A program made the translations under genes and the position numbers. A stretch of DNA of 64,000 bases from Gymnodinialimonas sp. 202GB13-11 (lineage in GTDB: Bacteria; Pseudomonadota; Alphaproteobacteria; Rhodobacterales; Rhodobacteraceae): NCBI RefSeq assembly GCF_040932485.1, contig NZ_JBFRBH010000001.1, forward strand, positions 2,480,001 to 2,544,000, given 5' to 3'. Positions 38,614-49,665 of this stretch are shown piece by piece. A model generated the notes under the pieces. The model saw nothing but the letters and a program-made list of their open reading frames with translations. It did no database searches and was not told the origin of the DNA. Numbering within the stretch: the stretch's first letter is position 1; the number at the start of each line of letters is the position of its first letter.

Positions 38614-39645
38614 ATGACCACTGAAGTAACCCCGCCAATCTACGCGACAGTGTCACGCCAATTCATCGCAGATTGGCTTGCCGCCTTGCGTCCACTTTGC
38701 ACGGAGCTTGAATACCGCTCATTTTTGAAGCGCGCCGACTTGGCAGCAGACCAGATGCCATCGCAGGAGCGGGTGACGTTGGATCAAATTGTCTGCTTGT
38801 ATCAACTTGCCGCAGTTGAGACTGGCGATGAAATGATGGGGCTGTGGTCCCGCCCCATACGTCCGCGCGCCCTTCAGCATCTTCTAACGTCGGTCCGGGA
38901 AGCAACGTCGCTGGCGTCTGCGCTGTTTCGATTTTCGACGTTCTGGAACCTGCTGCTTGATGACTATCAATTCGCATTGATTGAAACGGGCGCGGACGTG
39001 ACGCTGCAACTTACTCCGCAAGGTGATCAAGCGGCCCAGCGATTTGGACAAATGCTGATCCTGAAACTGGCGCATGGGTTGCTATCCTGGCTCGCGCGAT
39101 ACGAGGTGCCCGTCGCAAGGGTCGGTTTTTCCTTTGAGCGGCCCGTGTTCGAAGAGGATTATGCCGTGGTCTTTCCTGCGGCAGTTCAGTTCGGCCAGCA
39201 CGCGACCTCAATTTCGTTTTCTTTGGATGTCTTGGGGACAGTACAGTCGCGTCCTTCGGCTGATCTGGATCGCTTTTTGGAAAACGCCCCGCGCGATTGG
39301 ATTTTCACACGGTCCCAGCAACACACTCAGTCATTGCGCGTCCGCACTTATCTCAGCCAGACAGATTGGGACAGGGCGAACCTTACCGCGGCTGCAAGTG
39401 CCATGCACATGACCCCACGCACGTTAATCCGAAAGCTGGAGGCGAACGGCACCACCTTTCAGGCGATCAAGGACGCCTTGCGCCGCGACATTGCGATCCG
39501 CCACCTGCAGTCAGGGCAGCATTCCATCGAGGCCATTGCGCACGAGGTGGGGTTTTCGTCGGCTGCCAACTTTCACAAGGCCTTTCAAAGATGGACCGGC
39601 AATACGCCCAGTTCCTATCGGCGCAACCATCCAGCCAGCGGCTGA
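38614..39645 (+). CDS. AraC-family regulator with Arabinose_bd-type N-terminal domain
   Basis: 343 aa. The N-terminal region (about 20-230) resembles the sensing domain of OruR/ArgR-type AraC proteins. The C-terminal 100 residues hold two helix-turn-helix units: AAASAMHMTPRTLIRKLEAN and SIEAIAHEVGFSSAANFHKA followed by FQRWTGNTPSSYRR, the AraC signature. The next gene downstream encodes an acyl-CoA dehydrogenase in the same direction. A 21-bp-phased direct repeat lies between them. Control of that gene is inferred from position. Confidence 0.88.
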   Translation: MTTEVTPPIYATVSRQFIADWLAALRPLCTELEYRSFLKRADLAADQMPSQERVTLDQIVCLYQLAAVETGDEMMGLWSRPIRPRALQHLLTSVREATSLASALFRFSTFWNLLLDDYQFALIETGADVTLQLTPQGDQAAQRFGQMLILKLAHGLLSWLARYEVPVARVGFSFERPVFEEDYAVVFPAAVQFGQHATSISFSLDVLGTVQSRPSADLDRFLENAPRDWIFTRSQQHTQSLRVRTYLSQTDWDRANLTAAASAMHMTPRTLIRKLEANGTTFQAIKDALRRDIAIRHLQSGQHSIEAIAHEVGFSSAANFHKAFQRWTGNTPSSYRRNHPASG

Positions 39646-39647
39646 AT

Positions 39648-39675
39648 TTGTCACTTTTCGACAATAAGTTGTCAC
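39648..39675. promoter_or_regulatory. direct repeat TTGTCAC with 21-bp phasing, likely AraC-type site
   Basis: Two copies of TTGTCAC (39648-39654 and 39669-39675) are separated by 21 bp, the spacing typical of AraC-family binding sites. The site begins three bases after the AraC gene stop and lies about 150-175 bases before the acyl-CoA dehydrogenase start. Confidence 0.55.
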
Positions 39676-39758
39676 CTGGCGAGATAGAGGGCGGCGCTGC
39701 TGGGCTCTATTCCAACATTAGAATCATTTGCTCAACCTTGCTCACCCGTCTTTTCGAG

Positions 39759-39791
39759 TATCCCGCCGTCTCGCCTTGAAACGGCGGGATA
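39759..39791. promoter_or_regulatory. 11-bp perfect inverted repeat upstream of the acyl-CoA dehydrogenase gene
   Basis: TATCCCGCCGT and ACGGCGGGATA enclose an 11-base loop, 33 bases before the gene start. The lack of T run after it argues against a terminator; attenuator or operator are open. Confidence 0.45.
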
Positions 39792-39823
39792 TGACAATGC
39801 ACGCCGCTCAAAAGGATCATCCC

Positions 39824-41029
39824 ATGTCCGACAAACTCGACGCAATTCTCGCCGCAGCCCTCGCGCATGCCAAAGATGTCATCGCGCCCAATGTGGACGC
39901 TTGGAACACCGCCAAGTCCTGGCCGCGCGATGCGTCGGACAAGGCGGGGGCGGCCGGTCTCACCGGGCTATATGCCCCCGAAGAATGGGGCGGTCAGGGT
40001 TTGCCTTTGTCGGAAGGCATTCAGGTTTACGAGCAATTGGGGTTAGGAGATGGGGCCTATGCCTTTGCCCTTTCGATGCACAACATCTGCACCTTTGCGG
40101 GCTGCGGATATGGGACCGACGCCTTCAAGGAAAAATGGGCGCGTGATCTGACCTCGGGCCGCAAACTGGCAAACTTTGCGCTGACCGAACCGCAGTCAGG
40201 GTCCGACCCGATGAAGATGTACACACGTGCTACGATCAACGGCGACGGCACATGGACAATAAGTGGTGCGAAGGCGTGGGTCAGCTTGGCAACCGAGGCA
40301 GATGTGTATTTCACAGTCGTGAAAACCAGTGATGTGCCGGGCCATAAGGACATGGCGATGATCGCGATTCCCGCGGACGCACCGGGAATCTCCTTTGGCC
40401 CACTCTATGACACCCCATCCTACAACTTCCTGCCCATGTCCGAGATGTACCTCGACAAGGTGGTGGTCAGCGAAGACAACATCATCCTGCCCATTGGTCA
40501 GGGCCTGCAAGGGTCGCTCATGGCGATCGATATTGCTCGGGTTTCTATTGCGTCCGGGTGTTGTGGGTTGATGCAAGCCGCCCTTGATACCGCGCTGTCT
40601 TATTCCAAGAACCGTAAGATGTTTGGCGGCAAAAATCTGGATCTCGACGGGATTCAATGGATGCTCGGCGAAGTGGCAACTGACCTAGAAGCGTCCAAGC
40701 TGCTGTATCGCAAAGCAGCTGAAGCGCTCGGCACGCCAGAGGGTCCGTTGATGGCCGCCCATGCCAAACGCTTTGTTCCTGACGCTGCAGTCAAGGCCGC
40801 CAATACATGCACTCAGGTGTTGGGCGGAATGGGGCTTTTGCAGCCCTATGGATTGGACCGTCTTTCGCGGCTTGCCCAGATGCTGCGGATCGTAGACGGC
40901 ACGACCGAAATCAGCCGCGTCGTTATCGGACGCGCCTTGCAAAAGCGTGCAGCAAGCTTGCCCGATTTGCCAGTGCCGCAGGGGTTTGGCGAGGCGGAAG
41001 AAGACACCGCCGCCGTTGCAGCCGAGTGA
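39824..41029 (+). CDS. acyl-CoA dehydrogenase
   Basis: 401 aa. The start at 39824 has AAAGGAT upstream. The FAD-dependent ACAD fold shows [15 protein letters not shown] and the later tail [20 protein letters not shown]; the arrangement [17 protein letters not shown] is characteristic of the family's C-terminus. The alpha,beta-oxidation substrate is not identifiable. Middle-domain Ser-Gly-Ala-Lys-Ala-Trp-Val (ISGAKAWVS) is the usual beta-barrel mark. Position next to an AraC regulator suggests inducible catabolism. A four- to six-base hairpin with T7 follows. Confidence 0.9.
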   Translation: MSDKLDAILAAALAHAKDVIAPNVDAWNTAKSWPRDASDKAGAAGLTGLYAPEEWGGQGLPLSEGIQVYEQLGLGDGAYAFALSMHNICTFAGCGYGTDAFKEKWARDLTSGRKLANFALTEPQSGSDPMKMYTRATINGDGTWTISGAKAWVSLATEADVYFTVVKTSDVPGHKDMAMIAIPADAPGISFGPLYDTPSYNFLPMSEMYLDKVVVSEDNIILPIGQGLQGSLMAIDIARVSIASGCCGLMQAALDTALSYSKNRKMFGGKNLDLDGIQWMLGEVATDLEASKLLYRKAAEALGTPEGPLMAAHAKRFVPDAAVKAANTCTQVLGGMGLLQPYGLDRLSRLAQMLRIVDGTTEISRVVIGRALQKRAASLPDLPVPQGFGEAEEDTAAVAAE

Positions 41030-41103
41030 TCAGCCTCTGCTATCGGCAGTTATTGAACGCGGTCGTTTACAATTCAATTGTGAACGACCGCACTGTCCCA
41101 CAC

Positions 41104-41123
41104 AGCCGACCTTCGGTTTTTTT
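41104..41123 (+). terminator. weak terminator after the acyl-CoA dehydrogenase gene
   Basis: CCGA-CCT-TCGG hairpin followed by seven T (41117-41123), 75 bases after the stop. Confidence 0.5.
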
Positions 41124-41561
41124 ACTAGCGGGTTAGCAACGGCGCAGCCGTCGCGCGATCCAATGCCTGACAGAGTATCGCACAGCGATATCACGAGACG
41201 GGCCGCGCCGTCCGGCGCCCCCCCCCTGGCAGATTTTACTCGTGCAATCGGCAGACTGGCAGCGGGCGATTTCTCTGAACATGACATTCAAAATGGGCGG
41301 AGTGCGGGTTTGGTGGGCATGGGATTTGGTGGGCGTAAGGCCCCTGGAAATTCCCGCAGGGTCGACAGGCCCCGGCCCGACGCTGGGGGCTTTGCGGTCA
41401 AACGAAGGAAACCAGGAAGGGCTCGCCTGCATGGCAAGCTCCAGTCCTCCCACTCATAAGGGAACATCGAAATAAACTCGAAAATATTTCTACAATCCTA
41501 GAAGGATTTTTCAATCCTACTATTTATTTTTCAATGTGTTACGCGGCTACAAAGCCCGATA
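41124..41561. other. 438-bp region without a recognised gene
   Basis: Several overlapping short ORFs on both strands show no coding character I trust, and composition becomes AT-rich near 41470-41530. I see no RNA gene, repeat or mobile-element mark. It may hold an unidentified RNA or a decayed gene. Confidence 0.35.
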
Positions 41562-42104
41562 TCATGCGTGAGCAACCTTGCAACCACCCGCTGCCCACCG
41601 CGCGCTTGCTCCCGCCACCCGTGCCCCAAACAGGCGCGCCGTCGCCTTGTCCCCCTCGCTCACCGGATCCGTCGCCATTAGCCCCAACCACGACCCATCG
41701 CGGTTGATGCCTTCCCGCTCCGGCTTGACCGGTGCGCCAATTTCTGACTGCCCGACCCAGATCATCCCCATCTGCGCCGCAAACACCGCCAATCGCACGA
41801 GGGCATTCATCTTGTCGCCCGACGGATGCACCGCCACCGTGAATCCGGCCGCCACCTTGTCAGCCCAAAGCCCCGTGTCCCACCGGCTCGCCGCTTCCTC
41901 CAGAAACATGTCAAACCGGGCAGCCGTCGACCCCATATAGGTCGGCGCGCCAAAGATGATGGCCTCCGCCGCATCAAGCGCCACCCAATCCTCCGGTCCC
42001 ATCGCCTCCACGTCGATCAACTGCACCTCTTCCGCGCCCTCGGCCACAGCCTGCGCCAGCATCCGCGTGTGCCCGGTGCCGCTGAAATAGACGATACAGA
42101 TCAC
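41562..42104 (-). CDS. flavodoxin-family protein
   Basis: 180 aa from a GTG at 42104 (GGGA seven bases before). The N-terminus [20 protein letters not shown] gives the FMN-binding loop SGTGHT, followed by [20 protein letters not shown], characteristic of WrbA/flavodoxin_2-like quinone reductases. The GTG overlaps the stop of the methyltransferase gene by four bases (GTGA). Likely an NAD(P)H:quinone reductase or an electron carrier in the cytoplasm. Confidence 0.78.
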   Translation of the reverse strand: MICIVYFSGTGHTRMLAQAVAEGAEEVQLIDVEAMGPEDWVALDAAEAIIFGAPTYMGSTAARFDMFLEEAASRWDTGLWADKVAAGFTVAVHPSGDKMNALVRLAVFAAQMGMIWVGQSEIGAPVKPEREGINRDGSWLGLMATDPVSEGDKATARLFGARVAGASARWAAGGCKVAHA

Positions 42105-42859
42105 GAAACGTCCCGCCCGGAGACTCCCGCCGGCGTCGGCGCGCCTTCCAGAACCCGTAAGGGCCGCCGTACCGCCGCCGCCAATCCGGGCCGTGGCCGC
42201 GCAGGCACACGCTTTGACGCCTCCAGCAAGATCACCCCGCCCGCCCGGCTGCGGGTCAGCTTGCCGCCGATCCGCTCCAGCATGTCCGACGATTTCAGCC
42301 AAAACTTCCGGTGCGACGGAGGGGAGAACAACGCCGCAGCATGACGCTCTGGCACGAAATCATGCCGCTTCAACTGCGCCTCCAACTGCCCCAGCGAATA
42401 GGGGCGCCCGAACCCAAACGGCGTGCCATCCCGCCGCGCCCACATGCCCGACCGGTTCGGGACGATGAACAGCGCCCGCCCGCCCGGCGCCAACACCCGC
42501 TGGCATTCCTCCAAAACCGCCGCCGGATGCTCGGACGTCTCCACCCCATGCAGGCACACCAGCTTGTCCGCGCTTTCCGATTGCACCGGCCACAGGCTTT
42601 CGCGGCAAAGGGCTGAGACATTCTCCAACCCCGCCGGCCAGGGCATCACGCCCTGCTCGCCCGGCATCAGGGCAATCACCCGCCGCGCGTCCGCCAGATA
42701 CGGGCGCAACAGCGGCACCGCGAACCCAAAGCCCACGACCGTCTGCCCCTTTGCCTCCGGCCACATCTTCAACATCCGCTCCCGCACCGCCTTCTGCGCG
42801 ATCCGGCCCAACCGTGTGCGGTAGTAGAATTGCCGCAGATCGAGAACGTCGAGATGCAT
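42101..42859 (-). CDS. SAM-dependent methyltransferase-like protein
   Basis: 252 aa. The class I methyltransferase fold appears with [20 protein letters not shown] as the SAM-binding strand-loop, a motif II-like [20 protein letters not shown] and [15 protein letters not shown] as the post-motif strand. The usual GxGxG is altered to GFGFA. It is transcribed away from gloB, and the pair is a layout I recall from Rhodobacteraceae genomes. The substrate is unknown. It overlaps the following flavodoxin gene. Confidence 0.75.
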   Translation of the reverse strand: MHLDVLDLRQFYYRTRLGRIAQKAVRERMLKMWPEAKGQTVVGFGFAVPLLRPYLADARRVIALMPGEQGVMPWPAGLENVSALCRESLWPVQSESADKLVCLHGVETSEHPAAVLEECQRVLAPGGRALFIVPNRSGMWARRDGTPFGFGRPYSLGQLEAQLKRHDFVPERHAAALFSPPSHRKFWLKSSDMLERIGGKLTRSRAGGVILLEASKRVPARPRPGLAAAVRRPLRVLEGAPTPAGVSGRDVS

Positions 42860-42937
42860 GACCCGTTATCCGTTTGAACCCGCGCGCGCACCGGCGCACA
42901 CTCAAACCTGAAGATAGCCAACCAAGGGGGGATTACC

Positions 42938-43708
42938 ATGTCCGAGCCGCAGATCGTCACCATCCCGTGCCTGTCGGACAACTACGCCTTCCTGCTGCAT
43001 GACCCCGATACCGGGGCCACCGCCTGCATCGACGTGCCCGATCACGCGCCCATCATCGCCGAGCTTGACGCGCGCGGTTGGACGCTGTCGCACATCCTGA
43101 TCACCCACCACCATTGGGACCATGTGCAGGGCGTCGACGCGCTGAAAGCTGCAAAAGGCGGCGCGGTCTGTGGCTGCGGGGCCGACGCCGCCCGCCTGCC
43201 CGCGCTTGACCACAAGCTGGCAGAAGGCGACAGCTTCCAGATCGGCGGCCTCACAGCCGACGTCCTCGACGTCTCCGGCCATTGCGACAACCACCTCGCC
43301 TTCATTGTCCCCGCGGCCAACGCCGCCTTCACTGCCGACAGCCTTATGGCGCTTGGCTGTGGCCGCCTGTTCGAGGGCACGCCCGATCAGATGTGGGATA
43401 GCCTCAGCAAGCTCGCCGCACTGCCGCCTGAGACCATGATCTATTCCGGCCACGAATACACCGCATCCAACGCGCGATTTGCGATAACCATTGAACCCGA
43501 CAATCCTGACCTTATCTCTCGCATAGCTGAAATCGACGCCGCCCGTACGGCAGACCGTCCAACCGTTCCCTCCACCCTCGCCCTGGAATTGGCCACAAAC
43601 CCGTTCCTGCGCGCGACCAACCCCGACATCGCCACCGCCCTCGGATTGGCCGATGCCGCCCCCGCCCGCGTCTTTGCCGAGATCCGAGCAAGAAAAGATG
43701 CGTTTTGA
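42938..43708 (+). CDS. gloB: hydroxyacylglutathione hydrolase (glyoxalase II)
   Basis: 256 aa. It hydrolyses S-lactoylglutathione to lactate, the second step of methylglyoxal detoxification. The binuclear metal motif THHHWDH lies at residues 52-58, then SGHCDNHLAF and the YSGHEYTASNARF segment that matches the glutathione-binding C-terminal helices. The short C-terminal domain (RADRPTVPSTLALELATNPF) is typical of GloB. It is divergent from the methyltransferase gene. Confidence 0.94.
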   Translation: MSEPQIVTIPCLSDNYAFLLHDPDTGATACIDVPDHAPIIAELDARGWTLSHILITHHHWDHVQGVDALKAAKGGAVCGCGADAARLPALDHKLAEGDSFQIGGLTADVLDVSGHCDNHLAFIVPAANAAFTADSLMALGCGRLFEGTPDQMWDSLSKLAALPPETMIYSGHEYTASNARFAITIEPDNPDLISRIAEIDAARTADRPTVPSTLALELATNPFLRATNPDIATALGLADAAPARVFAEIRARKDAF

Positions 43709-43917
43709 TCACCTTTGCGGCACCCTGCCACAAAACCGTGCAACCCCAATACCTTACGCCGGATTAACCTGTATACCCCAGCATCTTGTGGCCCCGAACA
43801 CGGACCGTTGATGCGTTTTTTCTTGAAACCTCCGCGCGGAAAGCAAAACTTAATCATATGAGGCCACAATCGAGCGGTGGCTTGCGCCCCTCGATGCAGA
43901 CGAAAGGAGCACGCGAC

Positions 43918-46254
<2,337 letters not shown>

Positions 46255-46277
46255 TCAGGTTCGGACCAGAGCATCAG

Positions 46278-46306
46278 GGGTCGGCAGAGCAATCTGCCGA
46301 CCCTTT
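46278..46306 (+). terminator. terminator of clpA
   Basis: GGGTCGGCAGA (46278-46288) pairs perfectly with TCTGCCGACCC (46293-46303) around a GCAA loop, followed by TTT, 23 bases after the clpA stop. Confidence 0.85.
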
Positions 46307-46329
46307 CGCTGCCGGGCTTACGCCAGGAT

Positions 46330-46459
46330 CAAACTCCTCCCGTTCGGGAAGACCGCGCATTTTGCGCCCAAACTCCTCCCGTTCGGGAACATATTCGGGT
46401 CCGTTAACTACAAAACCCCTCCCGTTAGGGAACAACTCCTCCCGAACGGGAGGGGTTTT
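46330..46459. repeat. array of four short CTCCTCCCG repeats ending in a 15-bp perfect inverted repeat
   Basis: Near-copies of CTCCTCCCGTTCGGGA start at about 46334, 46372, 46417 (one change) and 46437. The third copy extends into AAAACCCCTCCCGTT (46412-46426), perfectly complementary to AACGGGAGGGGTTTT (46445-46459). The region lies directly before the M23 peptidase start. Confidence 0.75.
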
Positions 46460-47402
46460 GGCCGCTTTACTGGCCCTTCTGACCGCCACGCCAACGCTCG
46501 CCCAAGACGCCCTGCAACTCACCTTCCCAGTTGATTGCACTCTTGGTGAGAGCTGCGTGATCCAGCAGCTCATGGACCGCGACCCAGGTCCCGAGGCGCA
46601 GGATTTCCGCTGTGGATCAATGACTTACGATGGGCACCAAGGCACCGATATCCGCCTGCCCGACTTCGCAGCGATGGCTACCGACGTCCCGGTCCTCGCC
46701 GCCGCCCCCGGCACCGTCCTCGGCACCCGCAACACGGTCCCTGACACCGGAATAGATGGCTTCCCAGAGGGTCAGGATTGCGGAAACGGCGTCGTTCTGG
46801 ATCACGGAAATGGCTGGCAAACGCAGTATTGTCACCTTGCCCAGGGCTCCGTCTCCGTGGCCAGCGGCGATCAGGTTGAATCTGGTCAACCCCTTGGAAC
46901 CATTGGATATTCTGGCGCGACAGAATTCCCGCACTTGCACATTTCCGTCCGCCAAGACGGCACCCACGTCGACCCGTTCGACCCGGCCGAGTCGAACACC
47001 TGCGCCATCGACGCCACCCCGCTTTGGGCAGATGAGCTCTCCGTCCCAGCCGGCGGCATCCTCAGCGCCGGGTTTGCTGAAACAGTGCCGGAATACGGTG
47101 CCATCCAGGCCGGAACCGCAAACGTCGAAAGCCTTCCGCGCAACAGCGAAGCTCTTGTTGTTTGGGGTTTTTTCCACAACGGCCAGGCCGGGGACCGGGT
47201 CGAATTGATCATCACCGATCCTGCCGGGGAAAACCTGCATTACGGCGATATTACGCTTGAACGCACCCAGGCACAGCTTTTCCGCGCCTCAGGTCTGCGC
47301 ATTAGAAACGGTTTGGAAACAGGCACTTACCGTGGAACAGTCATGATCAGCCGGAACAATTTTCTCGTCGACAGTCGCGTCGTCACGGTCGACGTCCCTT
47401 AG
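46458..47402 (+). CDS. M23-family (LytM-type) peptidase, secreted
   Basis: 314 aa from a TTG at 46458; no ATG or GTG fits after the upstream repeats. The N-terminus would be a short signal peptide (AALLALLTATPTLAQDA). The zinc-site pattern appears as HQGTDIRLPD, with the catalytic segment FPHLHISVRQDG (H-x-H) and the YCHLAQGSVSVASGD strand. The family cleaves peptidoglycan cross-links; the C-terminal 130 residues form an extra beta domain. GGGAGGGG upstream of the TTG lies inside the inverted repeat, so translation could be limited by structure. An N-terminal truncation by the repeat insertion is the alternative. It converges on the MotB-like gene with a four-base overlap. Confidence 0.8.
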   Translation: MAALLALLTATPTLAQDALQLTFPVDCTLGESCVIQQLMDRDPGPEAQDFRCGSMTYDGHQGTDIRLPDFAAMATDVPVLAAAPGTVLGTRNTVPDTGIDGFPEGQDCGNGVVLDHGNGWQTQYCHLAQGSVSVASGDQVESGQPLGTIGYSGATEFPHLHISVRQDGTHVDPFDPAESNTCAIDATPLWADELSVPAGGILSAGFAETVPEYGAIQAGTANVESLPRNSEALVVWGFFHNGQAGDRVELIITDPAGENLHYGDITLERTQAQLFRASGLRIRNGLETGTYRGTVMISRNNFLVDSRVVTVDVP

Positions 47403-49663
47403 CGTTCCGTTAGTTTCAACTCGATCCGCCGGTTCGCCGCCTGCCCTTCCGCCGTTCCGTTCGACGCAATCGGGCGATGCTCTCCAAACCCGGTGGCCGC
47501 CAATCGCGACGGAGGAATCCCAAGGTTTTCAGACATATAGAGGACAACGGACAAGGCCCGCGCCTGGCTCAATTCCCAATTGTTGGCAAATTGCGCCCCC
47601 TCGCGCAGCTGCTGGTCGTCCGTGTGCCCATCCACCCGGATGATCCAATCAATCTCCGACGGGATCTCGTCGGCCACTTCCAAAAGCAGGTCCGCAACCC
47701 GTTGAATTTGGGCCAAACCTTCGTCGGCCAGATCTGCCGAACCGACCTCGAAGAGCACCTCGGACGAGAAGACGAACCGGTCACCCTCAATGCGCACCCC
47801 TTCGCGGCCTTCCAGCAATTCCCGCAAACGTCCAAAGAATTCAGAGCGATAGCGCTCCAATTCCTGCGCCTCTGCGGCCAACCGCTCGGCCTCCGCCGCC
47901 TCCAACGCCGCATTCGCGCGCTCTTCCGCCGCCAGTTGCGCCAGCGCCGTGTTCAACCGCGATCCCAGCGCGCTGATCTGAACCTGAGCCTCCGAATCCC
48001 GCTCATCGGCCACGTCCAGAAGCGCCTCCAACGAGCCCAATTGCGCCCGCAACGCGGCCACCTGCTCGTTCAACAAAGCCACCTGCCGCGCGCTCTCAGC
48101 CGACGCGCTTTCAGCAGCTTCCAACTCCTGATTTGCCTGTGCCAGCAATGCATCGCGCACCTCTGCCTCGCTCAACGCCTCGGCCAGTTCCGCGTCGGTG
48201 CTTTGCCGCGCCGCCAATGCAGCGGCCAATTGTGCCTCGAGCGTAGACAGCTCACCCGATGCCTCTGACGCCTCGGCATTCGCGGCACTCGCTTCCGCCT
48301 CAGCCTCTGCGATCTGCGCCTCCAACGCGGCCAAACGCGCGGCCGTGCTCGCTTCCGCGCTTTCGAGTCGCGACAACGCCAAAGCCAATTGCGTTTCCAA
48401 CTCCGACATATCGCTGGATTGCGCCTCGAGCGCGGTTTCCACGCGACCCAGTTCCAGCTCAGCTGCGGCAAGGGCATCAGCCAAAGTCGCCGCCTCGCCC
48501 TGCCCCTCATCTGCGCGGGCCAGTGCACCGGCCAACCGCGTCGCCAGATCCTCACGTGCCGCATCAGCCGCAGCCAGAAGGGTCAGTGTATCCTCGGCCC
48601 GCTGGCGCTGTTCTTCCAAGGCCAGCGACATCGCCGTCAACTCAGCATCCGCATCCTCAAGCCGCCGCCGCAAGGCTTCCGCCGCCGCAGCCTCGGCCAG
48701 ACGCGCAGCCTCTTCTTCGGACAAGGCCGCGTTCGACGCCTCAAGCAGCGCCTGCAACGCCGCTGCGGCAGCCGCCTCGGCCAGACGAGCGGCCTCCTCC
48801 TCAGACAGCGCGGCTTCAACCTCACCCAAGCGCTGGCGCAACGCCTCTGCCGCTGCAAGTTCCGCCAGCCGAGCGGCTTCCTCCGCCGATAATTCCGCCT
48901 CAACGCCTTGCAACTCTGCCTGCAATTCCGCGACTCGTTCATCCCCTGTCGCCAAGGCCGCCAGCGCATCCGACAGTGTGCTATCGCGTTCCAAAAGCGC
49001 GCCCGCGAGCTGCGCATTCCGCGTCTCTGCCGCCGCCAAAGCGCGCAAGGCATCGGTCAGCGAGCCGTCCCGCTCCTCCGCCTGCGCTTCCATGTCGGCA
49101 ATCAACGCTTCCAGCGCCTCCCGACGTGCCGCCGCCAGACGCGCAGCCTCTGCCGTGGCGTCGATCTCGGACCGTGCTGTGGCAAGCGCCAAGTTCAACG
49201 CCTCCGCCTCTGACATGGCTTCGGCCAATTCGCCTTCGGTCGCCGCCAGTCCAGCCGCCAACTCGCTGTTTTGTGCGAGCAACCCTGCCACTTGTTCTTC
49301 AAATGCCACGATCCGCGCGGCCCGTTCTGCGCTTTCCGTCGTGAGTGAGGCAATCAACGCCTCCTGCGCCGCCGCCTGTTCTTCGGCTGCGGTAAGGGAG
49401 CCAGTCAGCGTCGCCACCCGGTTTTCCAGATCGCCCGAGCGTGCCTCTTCCAGACCCAGCGCCTCCGCCAATTGGTTGACCTGCGCGGTCAAGGAATTCA
49501 GCTCATCATCCTGCGTGCTGATCTCTTCCGACAGGACGAATTGCATGACCATGAAGATCGACAGGACGAAGATCATCACCATCAGCAGCGCGGTGATCGC
49601 ATCGACAAAACCGGGCCATATGGTGCCCGACATGCCTTGGCGTGCGCCGCGGTGAAAGGCCAT
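47399..49663 (-). CDS. MotB/OmpA-like stator protein with a very long coiled coil
   Basis: 754 aa. A single helix at 17-42 contains Asp21 (PGFVDAITALL), placed as in MotB/TolR/ZorB proton channels. Residues about 50-600 form an alanine- and glutamate-rich coiled coil, with three tandem 28-residue repeats at 257-340. The C-terminus is an OmpA domain with VDGHTDDQQL, NWELSQARALSV and NRRIELKL, for peptidoglycan binding. It follows a MotA-like gene by two bases on the same strand, so the pair should form a proton-driven membrane engine. Flagellar genes are absent here. An ATG at 49633 is an alternative start. Confidence 0.85.
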   Translation of the reverse strand: MAFHRGARQGMSGTIWPGFVDAITALLMVMIFVLSIFMVMQFVLSEEISTQDDELNSLTAQVNQLAEALGLEEARSGDLENRVATLTGSLTAAEEQAAAQEALIASLTTESAERAARIVAFEEQVAGLLAQNSELAAGLAATEGELAEAMSEAEALNLALATARSEIDATAEAARLAAARREALEALIADMEAQAEERDGSLTDALRALAAAETRNAQLAGALLERDSTLSDALAALATGDERVAELQAELQGVEAELSAEEAARLAELAAAEALRQRLGEVEAALSEEEAARLAEAAAAAALQALLEASNAALSEEEAARLAEAAAAEALRRRLEDADAELTAMSLALEEQRQRAEDTLTLLAAADAAREDLATRLAGALARADEGQGEAATLADALAAAELELGRVETALEAQSSDMSELETQLALALSRLESAEASTAARLAALEAQIAEAEAEASAANAEASEASGELSTLEAQLAAALAARQSTDAELAEALSEAEVRDALLAQANQELEAAESASAESARQVALLNEQVAALRAQLGSLEALLDVADERDSEAQVQISALGSRLNTALAQLAAEERANAALEAAEAERLAAEAQELERYRSEFFGRLRELLEGREGVRIEGDRFVFSSEVLFEVGSADLADEGLAQIQRVADLLLEVADEIPSEIDWIIRVDGHTDDQQLREGAQFANNWELSQARALSVVLYMSENLGIPPSRLAATGFGEHRPIASNGTAEGQAANRRIELKLTER
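48644..48895 (-). repeat. three tandem 84-bp repeats in the coiled-coil gene
   Basis: Residues 257-284, 285-312 and 313-340 are near-identical 28-residue units, four heptads each, starting (A/E)LS(A/E)EEAARLAE. At DNA level this is a 252-bp in-frame tandem repeat, prone to copy-number change. Confidence 0.7.
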
Positions 49664-49665
49664 CG

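Noticed and set aside
41133-41453. 106-aa minus-strand open frame
   Set aside because: No ribosome site and no domain; overlapping open frames on the other strand are equally plausible.
46330-46459. CRISPR array
   Set aside because: Only four imperfect copies, 16-20 bases long, with unequal spacing and a palindromic end; not a direct-repeat array with spacers.
48198-49655. 485-aa serine/alanine-rich plus-strand open frame
   Set aside because: Reverse reading of the alanine-rich coiled coil; repetitive Ser/Ala sequence, no start signal.
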